A DNA stretch of 64,000 nucleotides, from contig JAHLKT010000003.1 of assembly GCA_020444545.1 (NCBI GenBank), positions 434,001 through 498,000 of the forward strand. The letters are read 5' to 3'. Numbering within the stretch: the first letter of the stretch is position 1; each line of letters starts with the position of its first letter. The stretch comes from Desulfarculaceae bacterium (GTDB taxonomy: Bacteria; Desulfobacterota; Desulfarculia; Desulfarculales; Desulfarculaceae). Both the position numbers and the translations under genes were made by a program. Below are positions 33,499 to 41,492 of the stretch, piece by piece. The notes beneath the pieces are model-generated. The model was not told the origin of the DNA. It was given only the letters and a program-made list of their open reading frames with translations, and ran no database searches.

Positions 33499-33823
33499 TT
33501 GTCATTGCGAGGAGCGGCCTGCCGGCCGCGACGCGGCACTCTCTGCCCGCCAGCAGAAGGCAGGTAAAAATGGCCAAGCTCTCCGTCCCTGCCCCTACAG
33601 GATAGCCGTCATTGCGAGGCCCGCCGCTGAAAGAGGTTTTTGAAAAATGGGCCTCCCTCGCGGCGGGCCGTGGCAATCTTCCTTGGTCTCGTCTCCGGTT
33701 CGCGAGAAGAGCCAAAGCCCTCTCTAGCAACCCCCGGACGATCTCAAGGGAAGATCGCCACCTCGCGGCGGGTGCAGGCCCTTTTTCATTGCCCGCCTCC
33801 CGGCCGCCGCTCCTCGCGATGAC
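33499..33823. repeat. Cluster of CATTGCGAGG-type repeats
   Basis: Contains TTGTCATTGCGAGGAGCGGC at 33499-33518 (identical to 13001-13020), another GTCATTGCGAGG at 33608-33619, and inverted ends GGCAATCTTCC, GGAAGATCGCCACC and GCTCCTCGCGATGAC (33808-33823). The copies are nested as inverted repeats, with CCTCGCGGCGGG twice. No gene is supported in 33323-34041. Confidence 0.7.
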
Positions 33824-33865
33824 AGCCATTTCTATAAGGAAGAACCGAGCCGCCCCACATGCAAA

Positions 33866-33884
33866 GGCGGGGATAAACCCCGCC
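33866..33884. repeat. Core copy of the GGCGGGG inverted repeat
   Basis: GGCGGGGATAAACCCCGCC, the same palindromic core as the pair at 12907-12981. Confidence 0.65.
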
Positions 33885-33910
33885 CTCTTTCTTTACGACT
33901 GACCCGAGCC

Positions 33911-34032
33911 CCGGCGGCCGAGTGCGTTGGCGAGGCGTGTCTTTGCAGCGGTTTTAGGACGCAGGCGTATATGCCAATACGCCGAGGACTCAAACCGCGA
34001 AAAGCACGCCGCAGGCAGCAATCGGCCGCCGG
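33911..34032 (-). ncRNA. Long structured inverted repeat downstream of abfD
   Basis: About 120 bases fold into one long interrupted stem. The outer arms are CCGGCGGCCGA-TGC and GCA-TCGGCCGCCGG. A middle stem GCGGTTT/AAACCGC and an apical hairpin GGCGTAT-ATGCCA-ATACGCC follow inward. Between middle and apical stems both strands carry AGGAC in an internal loop. It lies 10 bases beyond the abfD stop. It could be a terminator-like 3' end, a small RNA or a mobile palindromic element; the strand is uncertain. Confidence 0.5.
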
Positions 34033-34041
34033 CCAGAAAAA

Positions 34042-35487
34042 CTACTCTTCGATCTGGGCCAGCTTAGCCGCCCACTTCTTCTTCATGTCCATCTTGGCCA
34101 AGCGGCCGTACATCACCTTCTGGGTCTGGGGCGAGCCCGCTCCATGCATGGACTCCACCAGGGCGGTGCCGCCGGTCATGTTCTCGATGAGCCGCAGGAT
34201 ACGCATACGGTTCTCGGTGGACACCCCCTCCACTCCGGAGAGGTACTTCTCCACGTACTTGCCGATCTCCGGGTGCCGCAGGTCGGCCTCGGAGGGCATG
34301 GTGGCCAGGATGCCGCCGGCCACGTCGTGGGCCAAACGGGCGATCTCGTACACGTGGCGGGTCACGTTGTGCTTGGTGCAGTTGGCCAGGAGCGGGTCGG
34401 GGTAGAAGGCCCCGGAGGCGGTCTTCTGGCCCATGGCCGAGCAGGAGACCGACCCGGCGTAGAGCGTCTCGGTCAGGTGCATCATCTCGGCCAGCTTCTC
34501 CTTCACATGGCTGGCCTTGCTGCTGCCCTGCATCTCGGTGGCCAGTGCGCAGGCCCCCACTAGCACGTCGCTCACCCCGCCCTTGCAGCCACCGTAGTTC
34601 TGGCGGTGCAGGGTGGCGAAGCGCTCCACCAACAGGCCCGAGAACTCGGTCTCGCCGCACATGAACACCCGGTCCCAGGGCACGAACACGTCCTCGAACA
34701 CGATGAGCGTCTCGCCACCCACCAGGCCGTACTCCGCGTTGCCCGCGTCCAGGGGGCTGTGGATGCGCCGGTCGTCGTTGGTCTGGCGGCCGAAGATCTG
34801 CACCACGCCCGGCGAGTTCAGGGGCACCGCGCAGACCAGAGCGAAGTCCTGGTCCTCCTCGCGCATGAACTGGGTGGGCATGATCAGGATTTCGTGGCTG
34901 TTGGCCGCGCCGGTCTGGTGGGCCTTGTTGCCCCGGATCACGATGCCGTCCTCGCGGCGCTCGGTCACCCGGGTGAAGACGTCCAGGTCCTTTTGCTGGT
35001 GCGGGGCCAGGGAGCGGTCGCCCTTGGTGTCGGTCATGCCGCCCACCACCATCTTGTTGCTGGCCTGGATGTACTTGAGGTATTCGGTGAAGCGCTGGTG
35101 GTAATCGGTGCCGTGCTTTTGGTCGATCTCGTAAGTGGTCATGTAGGTGGCGTTGAGCGCGTCCCAGCCCACGCAGCGCTGGAAGCAGCTCCCGGTCTCG
35201 TGGGCGATGGCCCGGAGCAGCTGCACCTTCTTTATCAGGTCCTCCACCGACTGGTGGATGTGGGTGAAGCGGCTGATGCGCTCGCCGGTGAGGTGGCTGA
35301 TGGCCGTGGCCAGATCCTCGTACTCGGGCATCAGGGCCATCTCGTAGGTCTTGGCCGCGGCGTTGACGTGGGGCCGGAAGGCGGGATGGCTGGTCACATC
35401 CTCTACGCGCTCGCCGTTGAAATAGACCAGATGGCGCTGCTCGCGCAGGCTGGCCAGATAATCGTCCTTGGTGACTATGCGCTCCAT
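34042..35487 (-). CDS. abfD: 4-hydroxybutyryl-CoA dehydratase / vinylacetyl-CoA isomerase
   Basis: A 481-residue AbfD-family radical flavoprotein. The four [4Fe-4S] ligands of the clostridial enzyme are present: C101 and C105 in CFQRCVG, and H294 and C301 in LHRQNYGGCK. Long stretches match AbfD, including STTYEIDQK-type (MTTYEIDQKHGTDYH) and IVIRGNKAHQTGAANSHE. The enzyme dehydrates 4-hydroxybutyryl-CoA to crotonyl-CoA through a ketyl radical. Two in-frame ATGs exist; the one at 35487 is 8 bases from GGGAG and gives the family's usual start. It is the last gene of an operon with a Liv transporter, SDR, acyl-CoA ligase and CGGC protein. A 4-hydroxyphenylacetate 3-hydroxylase identity is rejected because those lack the cluster ligands. 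Confidence 0.93.
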   Translation of the reverse strand: MERIVTKDDYLASLREQRHLVYFNGERVEDVTSHPAFRPHVNAAAKTYEMALMPEYEDLATAISHLTGERISRFTHIHQSVEDLIKKVQLLRAIAHETGSCFQRCVGWDALNATYMTTYEIDQKHGTDYHQRFTEYLKYIQASNKMVVGGMTDTKGDRSLAPHQQKDLDVFTRVTERREDGIVIRGNKAHQTGAANSHEILIMPTQFMREEDQDFALVCAVPLNSPGVVQIFGRQTNDDRRIHSPLDAGNAEYGLVGGETLIVFEDVFVPWDRVFMCGETEFSGLLVERFATLHRQNYGGCKGGVSDVLVGACALATEMQGSSKASHVKEKLAEMMHLTETLYAGSVSCSAMGQKTASGAFYPDPLLANCTKHNVTRHVYEIARLAHDVAGGILATMPSEADLRHPEIGKYVEKYLSGVEGVSTENRMRILRLIENMTGGTALVESMHGAGSPQTQKVMYGRLAKMDMKKKWAAKLAQIEE

Positions 35488-35489
35488 TT

Positions 35490-35756
35490 TCATTTCTCCC
35501 GGCCCAGCAAGCGGGCCACCACCTCGGCCGGAGCCAGGCGGTCGTCGGTAACTACCACTATGGTCTCGTCGTCGGGCAGCTCTTCCAGGGGGCAGGCCGT
35601 GGCGCAGCCGCACACGGCCAGCACCGCCTGGTGCCCGCCCTGGTCCAGCCGCTGCCAGGCGATGCTTGTCCCCGCCGCGTCGCGGATGGCTTCCCAATAT
35701 TCCACGCGCTCGTAGGCGGGGTCGCACCCGCCGCAGAACTTGAGCGCTACCTTCAT
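35490..35756 (-). CDS. Small CGGC cysteine protein
   Basis: An 88-residue protein with FCGGCDPAYER at residues 7-17 and CGCATACP near residues 49-56, five cysteines in all. The CGGC-D/N-P motif marks a family of small proteins of unknown function in anaerobes. The fold looks thioredoxin-like or metal-binding. It overlaps the first possible abfD start codon, so the two are translated together. This position suggests an electron-transfer or cluster-assembly helper for the Fe-S enzyme AbfD (inference). Confidence 0.7.
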   Translation of the reverse strand: MKVALKFCGGCDPAYERVEYWEAIRDAAGTSIAWQRLDQGGHQAVLAVCGCATACPLEELPDDETIVVVTDDRLAPAEVVARLLGREK

Positions 35757-35769
35757 TGGTTCTCCCGCC

Positions 35770-37305
35770 CTACCGCCTCGGCGGATCGCCGGGGGGCACC
35801 TGCTCCTTGAGCGCGTTCTTCAGCACCTTGCCGCCGGGATTGCGCGGCAGCTCGGCGATGAAGCTCACCGAGGCGGGCACCTTGTAGTCCGCAATCAGGG
35901 TGGCGCAGTGGGCGATGACCTCGTCCTCGCCCGGCTCGGCCCCGGGGGCGCACACCACGAAGGCGTGCACCACCTCGCCGAAGATGCTGTGGCCCCGGGG
36001 CACCACCGCCGCCTCCAAGACGCCGGGGTGGGTCACCAGGGCGCTCTCCACCTCGATGGAGTATACGTTCTCCCCGCCCCGGATGATCATGTCCTTTTTG
36101 CGGTCGGCAATGTACACGAAGCCCTCGGGGTCGATTCGCGCGAAGTCGCCGGTGTGCAGCCAGCCGCCCTTGAGCGCGGCCTCGGTGGCCTCGGGCTTGT
36201 TCCAATAGCCCTGCACCACCATGGGGCCGTTGATCAACAGCTCGCCCACCGCGTCGGGCGGCAGCTCGCGGTCATCCTCGTCCACCACCATCACCCGGTT
36301 GCCCGTGGTGGGCAGGCCGATGGAGCCGGCCTTCCTGAGGGCGTCGCAGGGCGGCAAGGCGGTGACCAGGCTGGTGGCCTCGGTCAGTCCGTAGGCGTTG
36401 ATCAAATCCACTCCCAGCCGGTCTTGCAACTGGATGATCGTCTCCGGGGCCATGGGCGCGCCGCCGTAACAGGCCAGGCGCAAGGCGCTGAGGTCCGAGC
36501 GCTCCAGCTCCTCGTTGACCAGCATCAGGGTGTACATGGTGGGCACCTTGAAGGTGACGGTCACCTTGTGCTCGCCGATGAGGCGGATCATGTCCGCGGT
36601 CTTGTAGGAGCGCATGATCACGCAGGTGCCGCCAGCATAGGCAAAGGCCACCAACTGGCTATGCAGGCCGGTCACATGGAACAACGGCACCACTATCAAG
36701 GTGACGTCGTTTTCTTTGTACTGCAAGTGGGCCCCGCAGTTGCGCGCGTTGGCCGCCACGTTGCCGTGGCTCAGGATGGCCCCCTTGGGCAGGCCGGTGG
36801 TGCCGCTGGTGTACATGATGCTGGCCGGGCTCATGGGCCCCAACTCGGGCTGGCCACTGGGCGCGCCCCCGGCGGCCAGGATGCCGTCCAGATGCTCCAC
36901 GCCTTCTCGGCGCTGGCCCCCGGCCTGGATGATCCGCGCGGGCAGCTCGGCGATCTGGCCCATGGCCTGGGCCGCCTCCCAGAACTGGTCCTCCACGATC
37001 AGCGCCTTGGGCCCCGAGTCGCTGAGCACATAGGCCAGCTCCTGGGGGGCCAGGCGGTTGTTCATGGGCACCACCACCGCGCCCAGCATCAACGCGCCGT
37101 AATAGCACAGCACGAAGTCGATGCAGTTGGGGAAGAGCATGGCCACCCGGTCGCCCTGCCCCACCCCTCCCGCTTGCAGGCTGGCCGCCACGGCCTGGGC
37201 CCCGGCCAGGGTCTCGGCGTAGCTCAGGCTGCGCCCGCCCTCGATGAGGTAGGGCTTGTTCGGCAGACGGCCCGCGCTGTGGGCCAATATTTCGTGAATC
37301 AGCAC
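35770..37305 (-). CDS. AMP-dependent acyl-CoA ligase
   Basis: A 511-residue adenylate-forming enzyme: ATP-binding P-loop YTSGTTGLPKGA (about residue 165), the YGLTEAT motif (near 300), GGWLHTGDFARIDPEGF (near 388), and the catalytic lysine segment NPGGKVLKNAL close to the C-terminus. It converts a carboxylic acid, ATP and CoA to acyl-CoA, AMP and PPi. The ATG lies 10 bases beyond the SDR stop. In this operon it would activate the acid imported by LivKHMGF before dehydration; 4-hydroxybutyrate is a candidate but not proven. Confidence 0.93.
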   Translation of the reverse strand: MLIHEILAHSAGRLPNKPYLIEGGRSLSYAETLAGAQAVAASLQAGGVGQGDRVAMLFPNCIDFVLCYYGALMLGAVVVPMNNRLAPQELAYVLSDSGPKALIVEDQFWEAAQAMGQIAELPARIIQAGGQRREGVEHLDGILAAGGAPSGQPELGPMSPASIMYTSGTTGLPKGAILSHGNVAANARNCGAHLQYKENDVTLIVVPLFHVTGLHSQLVAFAYAGGTCVIMRSYKTADMIRLIGEHKVTVTFKVPTMYTLMLVNEELERSDLSALRLACYGGAPMAPETIIQLQDRLGVDLINAYGLTEATSLVTALPPCDALRKAGSIGLPTTGNRVMVVDEDDRELPPDAVGELLINGPMVVQGYWNKPEATEAALKGGWLHTGDFARIDPEGFVYIADRKKDMIIRGGENVYSIEVESALVTHPGVLEAAVVPRGHSIFGEVVHAFVVCAPGAEPGEDEVIAHCATLIADYKVPASVSFIAELPRNPGGKVLKNALKEQVPPGDPPRR

Positions 37306-37315
37306 GGCCCCCTCC

Positions 37316-38089
37316 CTACCAGGCGGTCCAGCCGCCGTCGATGTAAATGGTCTGGCCGGTGATGAAGTCGGAGCCCGGCGAGGCCAGGAAGATCACGATG
37401 CCCTCCAGCTCGGGCGGGTAGCCCCAGCGGCCCATGGGGGTGCGCTCGTTGATGAAGTTGAAGCGCTCGGGGTCGTTGCGGATCTGGGTGACCAACTCGG
37501 TCTCGAAGTAGGTGGGCGCGATGGCGTTTACCCGGATGCCCTCCTTGGCCCACTCGATGGCCATCACCTTGGTCATTTGGTCCACCCCGCCCTTGGAGCA
37601 GGAGTAGGCCAGCTGGTTCATCATGCCCACCCCACCGAAGATGGAGGACATGTTTATCACCTTGCCGTAGCCGCGCTCCAGCATTCCCGGGGCCACCGCC
37701 TGGGCCACCAGAAAGTAGCCCTTGAGGTTGGTGTCGATGATCCGGTCCCATTCCTCCTCGGGAAACTCCACTACCGGCACCCGGTAGTTGACCCCGGCGT
37801 TGTTCACCAGGATGTCGATGGGCCCCAGCTCCTGGCTGATCTTGGCCACCGCCGCGGCCACCTTGGCCTTGTCCAGCACGTCCAGCTCGAAGCCGGTCGC
37901 CCGCGCGCCCAGGCCGCACAGGGCCTCGCTCACCCGGTCCATGTCCGGGCGGCTGCGGCCGCACACCGCCACGTTGGCCCCGGCCTTGGCCAGGGCCGTG
38001 GCCGCCACCTCGCCCAGGCCCCGGGTGGCCCCGGTGACCAGGGCGGTCTTGCCGCTCAGGTCGAAATGCTCCAGTGCCTTGGCACTCAT
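37316..38089 (-). CDS. Short-chain dehydrogenase/reductase
   Basis: A 257-residue SDR with cofactor motif TGATRGLG near residue 19, NNAG in the middle, the catalytic Ser in INMSSIFGG and Y-x3-K in YSCSKGG, and a typical GQTIYIDGG end. All catalytic residues are intact. An Arg-Ser after GR (CGRSRPD) hints at NADPH use, but cofactor choice is uncertain. It could be a 3-oxoacyl- or hydroxyacyl-CoA-type enzyme or one acting on the transported hydroxy acid. Located between livF and the acyl-CoA ligase in a tightly packed operon. Confidence 0.92.
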   Translation of the reverse strand: MSAKALEHFDLSGKTALVTGATRGLGEVAATALAKAGANVAVCGRSRPDMDRVSEALCGLGARATGFELDVLDKAKVAAAVAKISQELGPIDILVNNAGVNYRVPVVEFPEEEWDRIIDTNLKGYFLVAQAVAPGMLERGYGKVINMSSIFGGVGMMNQLAYSCSKGGVDQMTKVMAIEWAKEGIRVNAIAPTYFETELVTQIRNDPERFNFINERTPMGRWGYPPELEGIVIFLASPGSDFITGQTIYIDGGWTAW

Positions 38090-38114
38090 TTTTTCGTCCG
38101 CTCCGTCCCGGCCT

Positions 38115-38816
38115 CTAGAGGGCCAGGTATTTGTTGACCACGTCCTGGTTGTCCCAGATATCTTCCATGCTTCCTTCATGGACGATCTGGCCCTTCTCGA
38201 TGATGTATCCCCGGTCGCTCACCCGGCGGCAGAACTTGAGGTTCTGGTCGGCCAAAAGGATGGTCATGCCGTGGGAGCGAATGGTCTCGATGGCCTCGGC
38301 CAGGGTGCGCACGATCAGCGGGGCCAGGCCCTCGCTGGGCTCGTCCAGGAGCACCACCGCCGGGTTGGACATCAGGGCCCGGCCCAGGGAGAGCATCTTC
38401 TTCTCGCCGCCGGACATGTTCAGGCCCTTTTGGTCGCGCCGTTCGGCCAATATGGGGAACAGGCTCATCACCCGCCGCTTGTTCCAGTAGCCCTCGCGCC
38501 GGACCAGCTTGGCCGCGATGTCCAGGTTTTCCTCGCAGGTCAGGTCCGGGAAGATGCGCAGGTCGTCGGGCATGTAGGCCAGGCCCAGCTTGGCCTTGTT
38601 CCAGGGCGGCTCGGACTGCACCTCTCGGCCCTGAAACAGGATGCCTCCGCCGGAGGGCGGGGTGAGGCCCATGATGGTGCGCAGGGTGGTGGTCTTGCCC
38701 ACGCCGTTGCGGCCCAAGAGCGCCACCACCTCGCCCTCTCCCACGCTCAGGGAGATGTTCTGCAGGATGTGCGAGGTTCCGTAATAGGTGTTCACGTCCA
38801 CCAGGGAGAGAATCAT
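38115..38816 (-). CDS. livF: LivF-type ABC ATPase (second Liv system)
   Basis: A 233-residue LivF ATPase with Walker A GRNGVGKTT, signature MSGGEKKML and Walker B AVVLLDEP. Its ATG overlaps the livG stop as ATGA, and GAGGAGG lies inside livG. It is the last transporter gene; an SDR follows after 25 bases in the same operon. Confidence 0.95.
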   Translation of the reverse strand: MILSLVDVNTYYGTSHILQNISLSVGEGEVVALLGRNGVGKTTTLRTIMGLTPPSGGGILFQGREVQSEPPWNKAKLGLAYMPDDLRIFPDLTCEENLDIAAKLVRREGYWNKRRVMSLFPILAERRDQKGLNMSGGEKKMLSLGRALMSNPAVVLLDEPSEGLAPLIVRTLAEAIETIRSHGMTILLADQNLKFCRRVSDRGYIIEKGQIVHEGSMEDIWDNQDVVNKYLAL

Positions 38817-39574
38817 GCCACCACCTCCTCGCCCAGGTAGCACTCGCGCACCTGCTTGTCGCATTTCACGTAGTCCGGCCCGCCGTCGCAGATGATGTCG
38901 CCCCGGTTGAGCACCATCACCCGGTCGGACAAGCTGAACACGATGTCCATGTCGTGCTCCACGATGACGAAGGTGGTCTCCCCGCTGGCCGAGATGCGCC
39001 GGATGTGCTTGAGGATGTCCACCCGCTCCACCGGGTTCATGCCCGCGGTGGGCTCGTCCAGGAACAAGAGGCTGGGCTTGGCCGCCAGGGCGATGCCCAC
39101 CTCCAACAGGCGCTGGTCCCCGTGGCTCAGCTCGCTGGCGGTCACCCGGGCCTCGCGGTCCAGGTTGGTGCGCTCCAACAGCTCCATCACCCGCTGGGCC
39201 ACCGCCTTTTCCTTGGCCACGGGGCGGAAGATATTGGCCGCCTTTTTCATCTGGGCCAGCACCGGTATCTCCACGTTCTCGAACACGCTGAGCTGGGGGA
39301 AGACGTTGACCACCTGGAAGGAGCGGCACAAGCCGCGCCGCACCCGTTCATGGGTGGGCAGGTCGGTGATGTCCTCGCCCTTGAACACGATGCTCCCGCT
39401 GTCGCAGGGCAAAAGGCCGGTGAGCACGTTGATCAGGGTGGACTTGCCCGCGCCGTTGGGGCCGATGATGCTGGTGAGCACCCCGGCCTCTATGTTGAAG
39501 CACAGGTCCCGGGCGGTGACCACCTTGCCGAAGGCCTTGTTCAGGTCTTTCACTTCCAGCAATATCTCGCCCAT
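38813..39574 (-). CDS. livG: LivG-type ABC ATPase (second Liv system)
   Basis: A 253-residue LivG ATPase: Walker A GPNGAGKST, signature LSHGDQRLLE, Walker B LLFLDEP followed by TAGMNP. Start and stop codons overlap with livM (TGATG) and livF. Partner of the 38115-38816 ATPase. Confidence 0.95.
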   Translation of the reverse strand: MGEILLEVKDLNKAFGKVVTARDLCFNIEAGVLTSIIGPNGAGKSTLINVLTGLLPCDSGSIVFKGEDITDLPTHERVRRGLCRSFQVVNVFPQLSVFENVEIPVLAQMKKAANIFRPVAKEKAVAQRVMELLERTNLDREARVTASELSHGDQRLLEVGIALAAKPSLLFLDEPTAGMNPVERVDILKHIRRISASGETTFVIVEHDMDIVFSLSDRVMVLNRGDIICDGGPDYVKCDKQVRECYLGEEVVA

Positions 39575-40530
39575 CAGCGCACCCCCTTCCGCGCGGCGGC
39601 CCGCTCACGCAGGCGCTTCTCCAGCCCGCCCATCACGCCTCCCCGGAGGCCCATGATGATGGCCAGCAGGATGATGCCGAACCAGAGCATCCAGTTCTGG
39701 GTGAAGCGCTCGATGACCTCGCGGAGCACCACGAAGATGACGCTGCCCGCCAGGGGCCCGCTGAAGGTTTGCAGGCCGCCGATGAGGCTGACCAGGATCG
39801 GCTCGGCCGAGTGGCTCCAGTGGGCGCTGAAGGGGTCGGTATTGTACTGGAGCATGGCCCCCAGGCTGCCGGAAAGGCCCGCGAACATGCCGCTGATCAC
39901 AAAGGCGGCCAGGCGGTATTGCTTCACCGGGATGCCCGCGAAGCTGGTGCGCTGGTGGTTCTCCCGGATGCCGGCCAGGACCAGGCCGAAGGCCGAGGAA
40001 CGGATGCGGTGCACCAGCCACAGGGTGATCCCGAAGAAGAACAGCACGAAGAAGAAATATTGGTTGTCCTTGACGATGGGCAGGCCGAACACGCTGCCCC
40101 GGCTGATGCCCACCAGGCCGTCGTCGCCACCGGTTATTTCCCGGAGGTTCCAGATCAGCGAGAAGATCATCATGCCGAAGGCCAGGGTGAGCATGGCGAA
40201 GTAGATCTCGGTGTTGCGCACGCAGAAGAAGCCTACGATCAGAGAGAAAATGCCCGCCACGGCCACGCCGGCCAGGATTCCCAGGATGGGGTCCTGGGTC
40301 AGGTGCAGGTTCACCAGGGCCATGCCGTAGGAGCCGCAGGCGTAGAGCGCGCCGTGGCCAAAGGACAACAGGCCGGTGCGCCCCAGGAGGATGTTGTAGC
40401 CCAGGGCGAAGATGGCCAGGAGCATCACCCTCATGCCCATGTAGATCACGAACCGGTCGCCCACCAGGCCCATGACCGCCAGCCCGGCGATGATGCCCAG
40501 GTAGACGGCGTAGGTTGCCTTGCTGCTCAT
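39574..40530 (-). CDS. livM: LivM-type permease (second Liv system)
   Basis: A 318-residue membrane permease with about nine hydrophobic helices, LLSFGHGALYACGSYG near residue 55, and EITGGDDGL. The ATG at 40530 overlaps the livH stop. The open frame continues far upstream inside livH but is not coding there. Confidence 0.95.
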   Translation of the reverse strand: MSSKATYAVYLGIIAGLAVMGLVGDRFVIYMGMRVMLLAIFALGYNILLGRTGLLSFGHGALYACGSYGMALVNLHLTQDPILGILAGVAVAGIFSLIVGFFCVRNTEIYFAMLTLAFGMMIFSLIWNLREITGGDDGLVGISRGSVFGLPIVKDNQYFFFVLFFFGITLWLVHRIRSSAFGLVLAGIRENHQRTSFAGIPVKQYRLAAFVISGMFAGLSGSLGAMLQYNTDPFSAHWSHSAEPILVSLIGGLQTFSGPLAGSVIFVVLREVIERFTQNWMLWFGIILLAIIMGLRGGVMGGLEKRLRERAAARKGVR

Positions 40531-41399
40531 CGCGATGCCTCCCCGAAGAAGCCCTGGGGCCGCCAGAGAAGGACCAGCGCCATCAGGATGAAGGTGAGGA
40601 ACATGTCGAAGCTGGGCAAGAAGCGGGTGCCGAAGGAACTGAGCAGCCCGATGATCAGCGCGCCCAGGAAGGCGCCCTTGAGGCTGCCCAGGCCGCCGAT
40701 CACCGCCACCACGAAGGCCTCGATGATGATCGACTCGCCCATGCCCGGCGTAAGCAGGCCCACGTAGGGCACGGCCAGGCCGCCGCCCAGGGCCCCCAGC
40801 CACACCCCGAACACGAACACCCCGGTGAAGATCCAGGGCACCTTGGCCCCCAGGGCCGCGGCCATCTCGCGGTCCGAGGAGGCCGCCCGGATGATGCGCC
40901 CGGCCCAGGTGCGCTCCAGCGCGGCCCAAAGCCCCAAGGCCACCAGCGGCCCCACCGCGATGATGAACAGGCTGTAGGTGGGGAACATGCGCCCCAGTAT
41001 GGGCACGCTGCCCCCCAGCCCCGGCACGATGGGCGAGCTGATGGAGCCCGCCCCCCAGACGATCTTCACCAGGTCGTCGAAGATGAGCACGAAGGCGAAG
41101 GTGAGCAGGAGCTGATAGGGCAGGTCCAGGTGGTAGACGTAGCGCAGGAAGTAGCGCTCCACCAAAAACCCGACTCCGCAGACGAACAGGGGCCCGAAGA
41201 TCAGCCCCAGCCAGAAATTGTCCCCCAAGGCGGCCAACACGGTGTAGCAGAAGTAGGCCCCCAACATATAGAAGGCGCCGTGGGCGAAGTTCAAGACCCC
41301 CAGCACCCCGAAGATGAGGGTGAGCCCGCTGGCCACCAACCAGATGAACATGCCCTGGCTCAGGCCGGCCAGGCACACGTGTACGATGGACTCAAACAT
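40527..41399 (-). CDS. livH: LivH-type permease (second Liv system)
   Basis: A 290-residue permease with multiple membrane segments and the signatures LGVLNFAHGAFYMLGAYF and VIGGLGSLKGAFLGALIIG. A 93-base spacer containing a 14-base-pair hairpin separates it from livK. Confidence 0.95.
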   Translation of the reverse strand: MFESIVHVCLAGLSQGMFIWLVASGLTLIFGVLGVLNFAHGAFYMLGAYFCYTVLAALGDNFWLGLIFGPLFVCGVGFLVERYFLRYVYHLDLPYQLLLTFAFVLIFDDLVKIVWGAGSISSPIVPGLGGSVPILGRMFPTYSLFIIAVGPLVALGLWAALERTWAGRIIRAASSDREMAAALGAKVPWIFTGVFVFGVWLGALGGGLAVPYVGLLTPGMGESIIIEAFVVAVIGGLGSLKGAFLGALIIGLLSSFGTRFLPSFDMFLTFILMALVLLWRPQGFFGEASR

Positions 41400-41451
41400 G
41401 CAAGCGCTCCCGACGCGCCGGAGGGCGCCGGCGCTGATGATGTATGGACGG

Positions 41452-41482
41452 CCCCGGCCGCCGCGACGCGCGGCGGCCGGGG
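41452..41482 (-). other. Stable hairpin between livK and livH (second operon)
   Basis: CCCCGGCCGCCGCG-ACG-CGCGGCGGCCGGGG: a perfect 14-base-pair stem with a 3-base loop and no T-run, 10 bases after livK. Same position and design as in the first liv operon. Confidence 0.8.
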
Positions 41483-41492
41483 ATCGGAGCGT

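Noticed and set aside
33323-34041. CRISPR array in the repeat-rich gap.
   Set aside because: The repeats differ in length and orientation, with no regular spacer spacing and no cas genes anywhere in the window.
34042-35487. Annotation as 4-hydroxyphenylacetate 3-monooxygenase.
   Set aside because: The same flavoprotein fold is shared, but the monooxygenase lacks the four [4Fe-4S] ligands that are all present here.
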